From contig NZ_JACOGA010000001.1 of assembly GCF_014284175.1 (NCBI RefSeq), positions 372,001-436,000 on the forward strand: a DNA stretch of 64,000 nucleotides, written 5' to 3'. Made by a program: the position numbers and the translations under genes. The notes below the pieces were generated by a model. That model made no database searches. It was not told the origin of the DNA and saw only the letters and a list, made by a program, of their open reading frames with translations. This DNA is from Affinundibacterium flavidum. GTDB taxonomy: Bacteria > Pseudomonadota > Gammaproteobacteria > Burkholderiales > Burkholderiaceae_D. Below, piece by piece: positions 55,870-64,000 of this stretch (its first letter is position 1; each line of letters opens with the position of its first letter).

Positions 55870-57111
55870 TTAGGCATGTTTTTCCATAAAGGCAATTACC
55901 TTCGGACAAACAATATCACGCCATTTACGACCGGAAAAGATGCCATAATGCCCACAACCCGGTGCGACAAAATCCTGTTTCATAGAAGCTGGGATGTTCG
56001 CGCAGAGATCGTGAGCGGCTTGCGTTTGGCCAGGGCCAGAAATGTCATCAAGCTCACCTTCTACCGTGAATAACGCGACTGTCTTGATGTCTTGTGGGCG
56101 GACTAATTTTCCTTGAACTTCCCAGGTACCTCGCGGTAGGCTGAACTCTTGAAATACCGTTTTAATGGTTTCGAGATAAAACTCTGCCGGTAAGTCTAAG
56201 ACCGCATTGTATTCGTCATAGAATTTACGATGTTGTTCTGCAGATTCATCGTCACCTTGTATCAGATGTTGATAGAAGTCCCAATGACTTTGCGCATGGC
56301 GATCTGGATTCATCGCGACAAAGCCCGCGTGTTGCAAAAAGCCAGGATAGACTTTGCGACCAAATCCAGGGTAATTGGCTGGTACGTTGTAGATTACTGA
56401 ATTTTCAAACCAAGAGAATTTTTTCTCGGTTGCAAGCGTATTGACTTGCGTTGGTGATTTACGACCATCAATCGGTCCACCCATCATCGTCATCGTTTTT
56501 GGCAAAGCCGGATCATTATCACTTGCCATCAAAGAAATCGCCGCCAAAACTGGAACAGTCGGTTGGCAGACAGAAATAACGTGTAAGTTTGGTGCTAAAT
56601 GACGGATAAATTCCTGCACGTAGTAGATGTAATCGTGCAGGTGAAATGGACCCGCTGACAGTGGTACCATGCGAGCATCAATCCAGTCGGTAATGTAGAC
56701 GTCATGGGTTGGAAGCAAACTACGTATGGTGTCGCGTAAGAGCGTCGCGTGATGACCTGACAATGGGGCAACAATCAAAACACGTGGTTGCTCCAATTTT
56801 GTCGATTTTCTCTTGGACTCAGGTAAATTTTTCTTGAAATTAATCAACTTACAAAATGGTTTGGAAACAGTAATTTCTTCAACAATTTCAATTGTTTCTT
56901 CGCCGATTTTGGTGAATTGAATATTAAATTCAGGTTTTTCGTATTCTTTTCCTAAACGATATACCAATTCGTAGGCTGCGGCGATACGCTGAGAGTAAGG
57001 CGTGTAGGCTAATGGTGAAATCGGGTTCGCAAACAGTTTGGACGAAGCTTCTGCCCATTTGGTGAGCGGGGTCAAAAACGAGCGATTTAATTCATGAAAT
57101 TGATAAAGCAT
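55870..57111 (-). CDS. phaZ: Intracellular polyhydroxyalkanoate depolymerase
   Basis: Degrades stored PHB granules. 413 residues starting MLYQFHELNRSFLTPLTKWA, which is characteristic of the intracellular PhaZ family, an alpha/beta-hydrolase fold. The nucleophile region reads HVISVCQPTVPVLAA (Cys in place of Ser, as in the Ralstonia enzyme), with EGELDDISGPGQT (Asp) and CGHYGIFSG (His) completing a Cys-Asp-His triad. No signal peptide, in keeping with a cytoplasmic enzyme. Monocistronic with its own terminator. Confidence 0.93.
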   Translation of the reverse strand: MLYQFHELNRSFLTPLTKWAEASSKLFANPISPLAYTPYSQRIAAAYELVYRLGKEYEKPEFNIQFTKIGEETIEIVEEITVSKPFCKLINFKKNLPESKRKSTKLEQPRVLIVAPLSGHHATLLRDTIRSLLPTHDVYITDWIDARMVPLSAGPFHLHDYIYYVQEFIRHLAPNLHVISVCQPTVPVLAAISLMASDNDPALPKTMTMMGGPIDGRKSPTQVNTLATEKKFSWFENSVIYNVPANYPGFGRKVYPGFLQHAGFVAMNPDRHAQSHWDFYQHLIQGDDESAEQHRKFYDEYNAVLDLPAEFYLETIKTVFQEFSLPRGTWEVQGKLVRPQDIKTVALFTVEGELDDISGPGQTQAAHDLCANIPASMKQDFVAPGCGHYGIFSGRKWRDIVCPKVIAFMEKHA

Positions 57112-57321
57112 GTTCGCATTTTCCTGGTGATTTACGGAATTGCTTTCCGATTGCTAGGATTTTTTGGATACCTACAATGGACAACGATATATCCTAGTAT
57201 AACGCTAAATTATTGCAGTGCGTCATAAATATATTTTTTGATGAGGTGATTAATAAATAGATTAGCCAGGTAGGCTAGCTAAATTGACTGGTTATATGTA
57301 TTGCTTGTTATCCTATTTAGG

Positions 57322-58407
57322 TCATTCATGAGAGCGTAAATGGCTAATTGCCTGTTCGAATTCATACTGATCTATGCAGGCCGACAGTTGTGCGTAGTCC
57401 TGATGTGTGAATGCGCGTTGGAATGCTGAGGCGTGTTGGTGAAAAAAATCAATGGCATCACTACTGGAGGCTTCAAGTAGAGAAATCAATGCTTCAATTA
57501 ATCCATCAATGATCATTGGAATTTCTTTAGTCTGATCGGCCGCGGATGTTGTTTCTACGATTACTGGGTTGAGCTTGGCAAAGTAAAGCTGGATTTCGGT
57601 AATTGACAAGCTCAAAAGATCGGCGATGGCCTGCAAATAAGTATTGGCTGTTGTCATTGACATTGCTTGAGCGTTTGCAGCATTTAAATACGCTTCGAAT
57701 CCTTCAATGATATTAGCTAATTGCGTTCCTCCTATAGTGGCGCTAACGCCTTTAAGCGTGTGAATCATTCGCTTAAATTCTAATGTCTGTAAGTCAGATT
57801 CTTTTACCGCTTTGAGGATAATTAAATTGTTGACTTGAGACGTTTGAAAGCGCTTAAGCAATTGCAGATAGAGAGCAATATTATTACCGGATAGTTGCAA
57901 GCCACGTTGACTATCAATGGTGTTGAAGTGGAACTGCAATGATTGCTCACTGTGATCTCTATGAGCACTTTGTTCATCGTCTATTGCTATAGAAATAGCG
58001 GGCGCTCGATCAGGTGTCGCTGAGTTCCATTTATTGATAATCGCGAATAGCTCGGTGGGATTGAAAGGTTTACTAATAAAGTCTTGCATGCCTTCTTGTA
58101 AGCAGCGAATTTTGGTGTCTTCCTGCGTGTGCGCGGTCATGGCGATAATCGGGATTTGGTCGAAACGAGATTCTTTTCGAATGGCTATTGTCGCTTGATG
58201 TCCATCGAGTACAGGCATCTCGAGATCCATCAAAATCAATTGATAGTAATCATCAGTCTTCGTTAGTAGCTCGTCGAGAAGTTCTTTTCCATTGTCTTTG
58301 GCCGTGACTCGGTAACCGGCTTCTGTGAGAAGATCGACTACAATTTCTTGGTTGAAATCATTGTCTTCAGCCAGAAGTATGTTGTGCGTTGTGTGAACTG
58401 TAGTCAA
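57322..58407 (-). CDS. Receiver-HPt two-domain signalling protein
   Basis: 361 residues. Receiver domain at about 9-130 with ILLAEDNDFNQ (acidic pair), phosphoacceptor Asp in LILMDLEMPVLDG, IAMTAH and the conserved Lys in DFISKPFNP. C-terminal HPt domain (about 190-275) with IHTLKGVSATIGG (phosphorylatable His). No output domain, so it is a phosphorelay intermediate. The start is TTG at 58407 with no strong Shine-Dalgarno, but an upstream stop leaves little choice. It is divergent from the hybrid kinase gene at 58843. Confidence 0.88.
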   Translation of the reverse strand: MTTVHTTHNILLAEDNDFNQEIVVDLLTEAGYRVTAKDNGKELLDELLTKTDDYYQLILMDLEMPVLDGHQATIAIRKESRFDQIPIIAMTAHTQEDTKIRCLQEGMQDFISKPFNPTELFAIINKWNSATPDRAPAISIAIDDEQSAHRDHSEQSLQFHFNTIDSQRGLQLSGNNIALYLQLLKRFQTSQVNNLIILKAVKESDLQTLEFKRMIHTLKGVSATIGGTQLANIIEGFEAYLNAANAQAMSMTTANTYLQAIADLLSLSITEIQLYFAKLNPVIVETTSAADQTKEIPMIIDGLIEALISLLEASSSDAIDFFHQHASAFQRAFTHQDYAQLSACIDQYEFEQAISHLRSHE

Positions 58408-58460
58408 TTTATTTGCGCACGATCAGCGTGGCCTAAGGATGGATGAAGTTGAACTTGATT

Positions 58461-58532
58461 ATGCATTCGTGGCTGTATTCGTAACTGCATTTTCGATTGC
58501 ATTTTCGATTGTATTTTCGGTTGTATTTAGGG
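58461..58532. repeat. Six degenerate 12-bp tandem repeats
   Basis: Units ATGCATTCGTGG, CTGTATTCGTAA, CTGCATTTTCGA, TTGCATTTTCGA, TTGTATTTTCGG and TTGTATTTAGGG run without gap. They lie in the 435-base divergent gap between the receiver-HPt gene and the hybrid kinase. The rest of that gap (58408-58842) is AT-rich with no gene I can support. Confidence 0.7.
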
Positions 58533-58842
58533 CCGTAAACAAGTACACAATTACGTTCGATCATGAAATTGAGTTTGGTCTGCTAATTATCTACTCATTT
58601 ATTTTGGAAATGAAATAGGGCAGATGCTAATTCTCCGTGCAAATATTGAACGTAATCCGTATTTTAATTTGATTACGTATTTAAATGCTAATTGAATGTT
58701 GTATTAGCGAATTCTTATTTCTGTATTTTTATTGTTCATAGTGTGATCAATGTATTTCTTGCTTCTTTCAAGATAGAATCAAGTGCAAATTTGCACACTT
58801 ATAGTCCTTAATTCGATACCTATAATCTGACTTCACTACGTT

Positions 58843-61800
58843 ATGCACGGATTTTCTTCTGATACAAATAATAATTGGATAGAGCGATCTCTAGATGGCG
58901 TTGACTTGCTGAGAGATTCTATTTCCGATGGATGCGCTATGGCGAGTCAGATGCGGTCTGAAGGGGAGCAAAATAACGATCAAATGTTGGTCGCGGGTGC
59001 AGACATTATTTTTGCCTTTGCTGATTATTTTCAAAATAACTTGGATAGCGCGATCGCTTCTTTCGAACGTTTGTCTGGAATATTTACTCAGCTAAATATT
59101 CCCCAAGGTGTTTTTTTTGCTGACACCGGACGGGTCATTGTTTTTAGAAAAAAAGGAAGTGTGCTCGCAGCCTATGATTTGTCGGAACAAGAGTTACGCC
59201 CGAAGCTCGATGCGGTACCTCCTCGTCTATTGATTCTCGCGTTGAATATCATTGCGATTGTTTGTCAGGAGCGCGGTGAAACAGTTCAGGCGATACGGTG
59301 TTTTTATTGGGCTTTGGACGAAGCCAGAAAAATCAATTCAGCTAGCCGAATCGCGCAAATAACCGCGAATTTGGGCGAGGTTTTATATGTGACGGGAAAT
59401 CCTCTCGATGCTGAAGAATTCTTGCAAATCGCTTGCGATGTTGCACCGTCTTCTTTAGAAAAATGGTTGTTACCTTTTAGTTCGACCATGCTGGCTCTTT
59501 GCAAAATAGCGCTCGGTAAATTTGACGAAGCCTATAAAGTAATTGCACCCTATATCGAAAATGGGACTATCGACGCGGTACATATCAATTCGTATCGATC
59601 TTTTTATTTGTCCGTCGCCGCCTATACCTTGGCCATGCGCGGTAAACTTCAAGAGGCAACTGATTTCAGTGAACAAGCGCTGACTTCGATTGATGCGATT
59701 GAAGATCCACACTTAAAGCCATACATTTGGTGGGTGCGTGGTTATTTGCATCGCCAATGTGGCCAATATGACCCGGCGATTGCCCAATTGCGGCACGCGA
59801 TTGATGAGTTGGGTGAAAGTGGTTATAACCATTTACCGCTTTGTGCGATTAATGAGTTGTCTGAAATTTATGCGGAATTAGGGCGTTGGCAAGAAGCTTA
59901 TGTAGAACAAAAACGTCATCAGGCGCTTTTTTTGCGCGTGCAAGAGCAAGCTAGCAAAATTCAAAGTGAGAATCTCAAAATTCGTAGTGAATTCAAAGAG
60001 GCCGAACACGACAGACGCATGAATGAGCGCATGACGATAGAGCGTAAAACTCTGGCGGATGAGTTGCAGCGCATGTTAACTGAGCGCGAAACGATCTTAG
60101 AAAACTCTATCGTTGGCATGATTTTCTTAAATAGCCAAGGTCGCGTGCAATGGGTCAATACGCCGCTATGTCAAATTTTTGGTGTTGAGCGTGAACAGGT
60201 TCTAGGTGCCTCACTTGAACCATTTTATACCTCGCGAGATAGTTATCTGGAGAGCGGTGCCGCGGTTAGTCAGGCAGTCTTGCGCGGTGAGGCATTTGAA
60301 ACTGAACTAAAAATGCGGCGTAGTGATGGCACCATTTTTTGGGTGCAATTTTCGGGGCGTGCTGTCAATAAAAATGACTTGTCTTATGGCACTGTATGGG
60401 TGGTCATGGATATTTCTGCACGTCGTCAATTAGAAGATGATTTGCACAAGTCGGAATATAACTATCGCCTGCTGATTGATAATGTGACCGAGGGCATTAT
60501 CGTCGTACAAAATGCTCAAATTGCCTTTGCGAATCGCATCATTCAAACACTGACCGGTTATAGCCATGATGAATTGATAGGCATGGCATTCACTTCTTCG
60601 ATATATAGCGAAGACGTACCTGTGGTGGTCGAGCGTCATACGCGCCGCTTGCGGGGTGAACCAGTCGAACAATATTATCAAATTCGTTTGCAGCATCGGA
60701 TTAGCCATCAATTGATTTGGGTAGAGATTTCTTCGGTATTGATTGAGTGGGAAGGCCAAGCCGCAACCTTGTCATTCGTTTCTGATTTAACGCAAAGAAA
60801 ATTACTCGAATCTCAGCTCAAAGAAAGTATGGATGAACAGATGCGCCTGCAGACATTGCAGATGCAAAACGAGTTGAAGGTTTCTGAGTTGGCGCGACGT
60901 CATGCGGAAGAAACCACCGAAGCGAAATCCCTGTTCTTAGCAAATATGAGTCATGAAATCCGCACCCCTATGAACGCGATCATCGGGATGGCACATTTGG
61001 CGCTGAAGACTGAATTGACCGTGAAGCAAAAAGACTACGTGGAAAAAATTCATAAGGCGGGTTTGTCCTTGATGGGCATTATTAATGACATTTTAGATTT
61101 TTCAAAAATCGAAGCAGGTAAACTTGATATTGAAGAAGTCGAATTTGACCTTGATGAAGTTTTTAATAGTGTTGCCGTAGTCACCAGTGAGAAGGCTGAG
61201 CAAAAGGGATTGGAATACCTGTTTGATATTCAATCGGATGTGCCAAAGCGACTGAAAGGTGATCCGCTCAGACTGGGACAAGTATTGATTAACTTAATCA
61301 ATAATGCGATCAAATTTACGGAAGAGGGTGAGGTTTGTGTCCTGTGTAGCGTCAGCGCTAGTGCTAGTGAGTTCGGACAAGTACGATTACGGTTCGAAGT
61401 ACGTGATACTGGATTAGGGATGAGCGAAGCGCAATCATCTAAATTATTTATGCCCTTTAGTCAGGGCGATGAATCCACTACACGCAAATTTGGCGGTACT
61501 GGTTTAGGTTTGTCGATTTCTAAAGGTATGGTTAACTTGATGTCAGGAGAAATCGCCTTGCGTAGCGAGCCTGGGCAAGGAACTATCGTCAGTTTTGAAA
61601 TTCCTTTTGCAAACGTCGAAGTGATTTCAAATGAAGTGAATCGCGAATTATTCGATCAACTAAATATGTTGATAGTTGATGATCACCCGCATGCTGCGAA
61701 ATTATTAGGGGCAAAATTAGCGCAGTATGGAATTCGCAGTATTTTGACTTATTCGGGGCAGGAAGCATTGACAGTGTTGTCCGAGGCTGAAGGGGAAAAT

Positions 61801-63138
61801 CGACAATTTGATGCGGTCTTTGTTGATTTACACATGCCATATATGGATGGCGCGGAGTTGATCGCTCGCATACGACAGGCATCGTTGCGCATGCTACCGA
61901 AAATTGCATTGGTTGGCGCGACAGCACGTGAAAGCCTGAACTATCGCGAAGAGGCGACGATGACCGATGCCTATTTGGATAAGCCGTTTAATTCATCAAA
62001 TGTGTTTGATTGCCTCGTGAATATGTTTTCCTTTCACCGCCATTTTAATTCTGCCAGCTCATTGCACGGCGCGTTTAAGTGTAGAAATCTGCAGGTGTTA
62101 TTGGTAGAAGATAATTTGGTTAATCAACAGATCGCCAAAGAACTACTCGAGGCTGCGGAGATTGTTGTGGATGTTGCTATGAACGGACGGGCAGCAGTCG
62201 AGCGACTATTTTCTTTTCCTGCCAATCATTATGGTTTGGTCTTGATGGACGTACAAATGCCCGAAATGGATGGGCATGAGGCAACAAAATTAATTCGACA
62301 AAATCCTCAATTTCAAGAGCTGCCCATAGTAGCGATGACCGCTCACGCCTTGTTAATTGAGCGAGAAAAGTGTTTTGATTCGGGAATGAACGCACATATT
62401 GCGAAACCTATCAATCCCAATGAGCTGTATCAAACCGTTGCTGAATGGTGTAGTTCCTATGTGGTTGCGAGTACCGATCATAGGATCACGTTAGCGACAA
62501 CGACGGTTGATAAATCGCTGAGCATACAAGGCGTTGATACGCGTTTGGGACTCAGTCGCACGATGGGGGATCGTCAACTGTATTTTAAATTGCTTAAATT
62601 ATTTGTACTCGATCAACGTACTGCGATTAGCAAAATTCGTGAGGCATTACGCGAGTCCAATCACAAGACAGCGGAAATGATTGCGCATACGCTGAAAGGC
62701 GTAGCTGGCTTAATCGGTGCCGATGTTCAGTTACTTGCTGCTAGAATTGAATCGCAAATTGAGGGTGCCGTACCATTTGAGCAAATTGAGCTTTTATTAG
62801 ACAGTGCGGAACGGCAATTGCAGTCTACGATCCAGGCAATAGAAGCAAGTATCGCGATTGAACAAGGTTCGGTCGATTTCAATTCTGATTCGACTGATGC
62901 ACGAACGCTATCAACCGACGATGTCTATGCCAAATTGCGAGCTTGCTACAAACTAGTCGCCAATTATGATGGTGAGGCTTTAGAGTTGCTTGGTGATGCG
63001 GTTGAGGAATTAAATATTGCCTTTGGTTCTGATGTGCAAAAACAGATTATGCGCGCTGCTTCGCAGTACGATTTTGACGTAATTCAATCGATTATGAAAG
63101 GGAATGCCCACATGATAGGCTTGAACCTTGAAACTTAG
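58843..63138 (+). CDS. Hybrid sensor histidine kinase with TPR-like, PAS-PAS, two receivers and HPt
   Basis: 1431 residues, no membrane helix, so probably cytoplasmic. N-terminal TPR-like helical repeats (about 60-370), coiled-coil, PAS 1 (about 425-535), PAS 2 (about 545-660), HisKA with NMSHEIRTPMNAIIGMAH (His about 704), HATPase_c with LINLINNAIKF, DTGLGMS and GGTGLGLSISKGMV; receiver 1 (MLIVDDHPHAAK, FVDLHMPYMDG), receiver 2 (VLLVEDNLVNQ, LMDVQMPEMDG), HPt (HTLKGVAGLIG, about 1281). All phosphotransfer residues appear intact. It stands between a receiver-HPt protein and an HD-GYP regulator. Confidence 0.93.
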   Translation: MHGFSSDTNNNWIERSLDGVDLLRDSISDGCAMASQMRSEGEQNNDQMLVAGADIIFAFADYFQNNLDSAIASFERLSGIFTQLNIPQGVFFADTGRVIVFRKKGSVLAAYDLSEQELRPKLDAVPPRLLILALNIIAIVCQERGETVQAIRCFYWALDEARKINSASRIAQITANLGEVLYVTGNPLDAEEFLQIACDVAPSSLEKWLLPFSSTMLALCKIALGKFDEAYKVIAPYIENGTIDAVHINSYRSFYLSVAAYTLAMRGKLQEATDFSEQALTSIDAIEDPHLKPYIWWVRGYLHRQCGQYDPAIAQLRHAIDELGESGYNHLPLCAINELSEIYAELGRWQEAYVEQKRHQALFLRVQEQASKIQSENLKIRSEFKEAEHDRRMNERMTIERKTLADELQRMLTERETILENSIVGMIFLNSQGRVQWVNTPLCQIFGVEREQVLGASLEPFYTSRDSYLESGAAVSQAVLRGEAFETELKMRRSDGTIFWVQFSGRAVNKNDLSYGTVWVVMDISARRQLEDDLHKSEYNYRLLIDNVTEGIIVVQNAQIAFANRIIQTLTGYSHDELIGMAFTSSIYSEDVPVVVERHTRRLRGEPVEQYYQIRLQHRISHQLIWVEISSVLIEWEGQAATLSFVSDLTQRKLLESQLKESMDEQMRLQTLQMQNELKVSELARRHAEETTEAKSLFLANMSHEIRTPMNAIIGMAHLALKTELTVKQKDYVEKIHKAGLSLMGIINDILDFSKIEAGKLDIEEVEFDLDEVFNSVAVVTSEKAEQKGLEYLFDIQSDVPKRLKGDPLRLGQVLINLINNAIKFTEEGEVCVLCSVSASASEFGQVRLRFEVRDTGLGMSEAQSSKLFMPFSQGDESTTRKFGGTGLGLSISKGMVNLMSGEIALRSEPGQGTIVSFEIPFANVEVISNEVNRELFDQLNMLIVDDHPHAAKLLGAKLAQYGIRSILTYSGQEALTVLSEAEGENRQFDAVFVDLHMPYMDGAELIARIRQASLRMLPKIALVGATARESLNYREEATMTDAYLDKPFNSSNVFDCLVNMFSFHRHFNSASSLHGAFKCRNLQVLLVEDNLVNQQIAKELLEAAEIVVDVAMNGRAAVERLFSFPANHYGLVLMDVQMPEMDGHEATKLIRQNPQFQELPIVAMTAHALLIEREKCFDSGMNAHIAKPINPNELYQTVAEWCSSYVVASTDHRITLATTTVDKSLSIQGVDTRLGLSRTMGDRQLYFKLLKLFVLDQRTAISKIREALRESNHKTAEMIAHTLKGVAGLIGADVQLLAARIESQIEGAVPFEQIELLLDSAERQLQSTIQAIEASIAIEQGSVDFNSDSTDARTLSTDDVYAKLRACYKLVANYDGEALELLGDAVEELNIAFGSDVQKQIMRAASQYDFDVIQSIMKGNAHMIGLNLET

Positions 63139-63213
63139 GTGGCGATCATACTGATCAAAAAAAGTAAAACTGCTCGCTAATTTCAACAAATGCATACGGG
63201 CAAATTATCGTCC

Positions 63214-63252
63214 TTCATTGAGATCCTTCAGTGAGATCATTTAATGAGATCT
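63214..63252. repeat. Three degenerate 13-bp tandem repeats upstream of the HD-GYP gene
   Basis: TTCATTGAGATCC, TTCAGTGAGATCA and TTTAATGAGATCT are head to tail, ending 108 bases before the HD-GYP start codon. Confidence 0.65.
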
Positions 63253-63360
63253 TGCAACGAGCGGTGCTTTATTTCAGCAATTGATATTTTTTATAAAATG
63301 TTAGACGATGTTTTGTAGTGATGATTTTCAATCGAACATCCCATTCTTTCAAGGTGCGCT

Positions 63361-64000
63361 ATGAGTGAAACTCACGATCAAGATGCGAAGCAGGTAATTT
63401 TAATTGTCGACGATACGCCCGATAACATTACCTTGCTTTCAGCATTGTTGAAGGATAAATACAAGATTAAAATTGCGACCAATGGACTCAAAGCGCTGCA
63501 TATTGCATCTATCGATCCTAGTCCCGATTTGATTCTGCTCGATGTCATGATGCCTGAAATGGATGGCTATGAAACTTGCCGTCGCCTGAAAGACAATCCG
63601 CAAACGAATCAAATTCCTATTATTTTTCTCACCGCCAAAAGTCAGGTTTCTGATGAAGAAATGGGCTTGAAATTGGGCGCTGTTGATTACATCAGTAAGC
63701 CAGTCAGTCCGCCGATTGTGTTGGCGAGGGTTGCAACACAACTAAATTTAGTGCGCGCTCGCAATCTGTTGCAGGATCAAAATAAAAGCTTAGAAGGTTT
63801 GGTGAAAGACCGAACCCGAAAACTAGCAAAGATGCAGGATGCGATTATTATGGCGATGGCATCGCTCGCAGAGACGCGCGATAATGAAACGGGAAATCAT
63901 ATTCGACGCACGCAGAATTATGTTGCAGCACTCGCACGTCAATTGAAACATTTACCGCGTTTTTCGTCTGAATTGACCGATGAAAATATTGAATTGTTAT
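63361..64000 (+). CDS. HD-GYP-type response regulator, N-terminal part (runs off window)
   Basis: ATG at 63361, frame open to the window end (213 residues). Receiver domain with VILIVDDTPDN (acidic pair), phosphoacceptor in LILLDVMMPEMDG, IIFLTAK and Lys in YISKPVSP. A helical linker leads to MAMASLAETRDNETGNHIRR, the start of an HD-GYP c-di-GMP phosphodiesterase domain (RpfG-like); the HD and GYP motifs themselves lie beyond the window. It follows the hybrid kinase by 222 bases on the same strand and is a likely output of its phosphorelay. Confidence 0.88.
   Translation, partial: MSETHDQDAKQVILIVDDTPDNITLLSALLKDKYKIKIATNGLKALHIASIDPSPDLILLDVMMPEMDGYETCRRLKDNPQTNQIPIIFLTAKSQVSDEEMGLKLGAVDYISKPVSPPIVLARVATQLNLVRARNLLQDQNKSLEGLVKDRTRKLAKMQDAIIMAMASLAETRDNETGNHIRRTQNYVAALARQLKHLPRFSSELTDENIELL

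Noticed and set aside
58411..58510. Short minus-strand reading frame through the 12-bp repeats (starts MQSKMQ)
   Set aside because: About 30 codons, composed partly of repeat units, no Shine-Dalgarno or family resemblance.
1..64000. CRISPR arrays, insertion sequences, prophage or integrase genes
   Set aside because: No regularly spaced repeats of CRISPR size, and no transposase, integrase or phage structural gene was recognised anywhere in the window.

Overview
The window is chromosomal DNA of a betaproteobacterium. Gene order (thrS-infC-rpmI-rplT-pheST-ihfA-merR; yicC-gmk-rpoZ-spoT; Ser/Thr kinase-PP2C-rph-rdgB-hemW), a polyhydroxyalkanoate depolymerase and moderate GC point to Burkholderiales, most likely Oxalobacteraceae (Undibacterium/Herminiimonas-like). 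This placement rests on recall of family gene order, not on a search.

Layout. 1-7.4 kb: translation block (end of thrS, infC, rpmI, rplT, pheS, pheT) followed by ihfA and a MerR-type regulator. Its intergenic gaps hold several palindromic repeats. 7.6-29.5 kb: a large flagellar region read mostly leftwards (fliC, flaG, fliD, fliS, fliT, a second fliK-like gene, an flhB-tail gene, ycgR; then fliE on the other strand; then fliFGHIJK and fliLMNOPQR), ending in the metabolite-repair gene nnr. 30-38 kb: a tightly packed rightward operon beginning with a TPR/GT41 glycosyltransferase next to fliC, followed by CDP-glucose and modified-deoxyhexose genes and closed by a strong terminator. This looks like a flagellin glycosylation island. 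38-40.5 kb: a diguanylate cyclase and a NarL/GacA-type regulator whose phosphorylatable Asp is Glu. 40.8-50.4 kb: housekeeping genes (greB; spoT, rpoZ, gmk, yicC; kinase/phosphatase pair, rph, rdgB, hemW). 50.6-53.9 kb: an HDOD/degenerate-EAL protein and a PAS-GGDEF-EAL protein. 54-57 kb: tRNA-Ser(UGA), a patatin-like lipoprotein, an NlpC/P60 peptidase and an intracellular PHA depolymerase. 57.3-64 kb: receiver-HPt protein, a 1431-aa hybrid histidine kinase and the start of an HD-GYP response regulator that runs off the window.

How it fits together. Flagellar assembly, flagellin glycosylation and c-di-GMP signalling (YcgR, two GGDEF proteins, EAL, HD-GYP) are all encoded here, so the window reads as a motility/second-messenger region embedded in housekeeping genes. 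A close match to the sigma-28 consensus precedes fliD and a weaker one precedes fliC. The least ordinary items are the CDP-sugar/GT41 island with its divergent transferase, the Asp-to-Glu response regulator, the paired palindromic elements in the translation block, and a hairpin lying exactly between the Shine-Dalgarno and start codon of rpmI.
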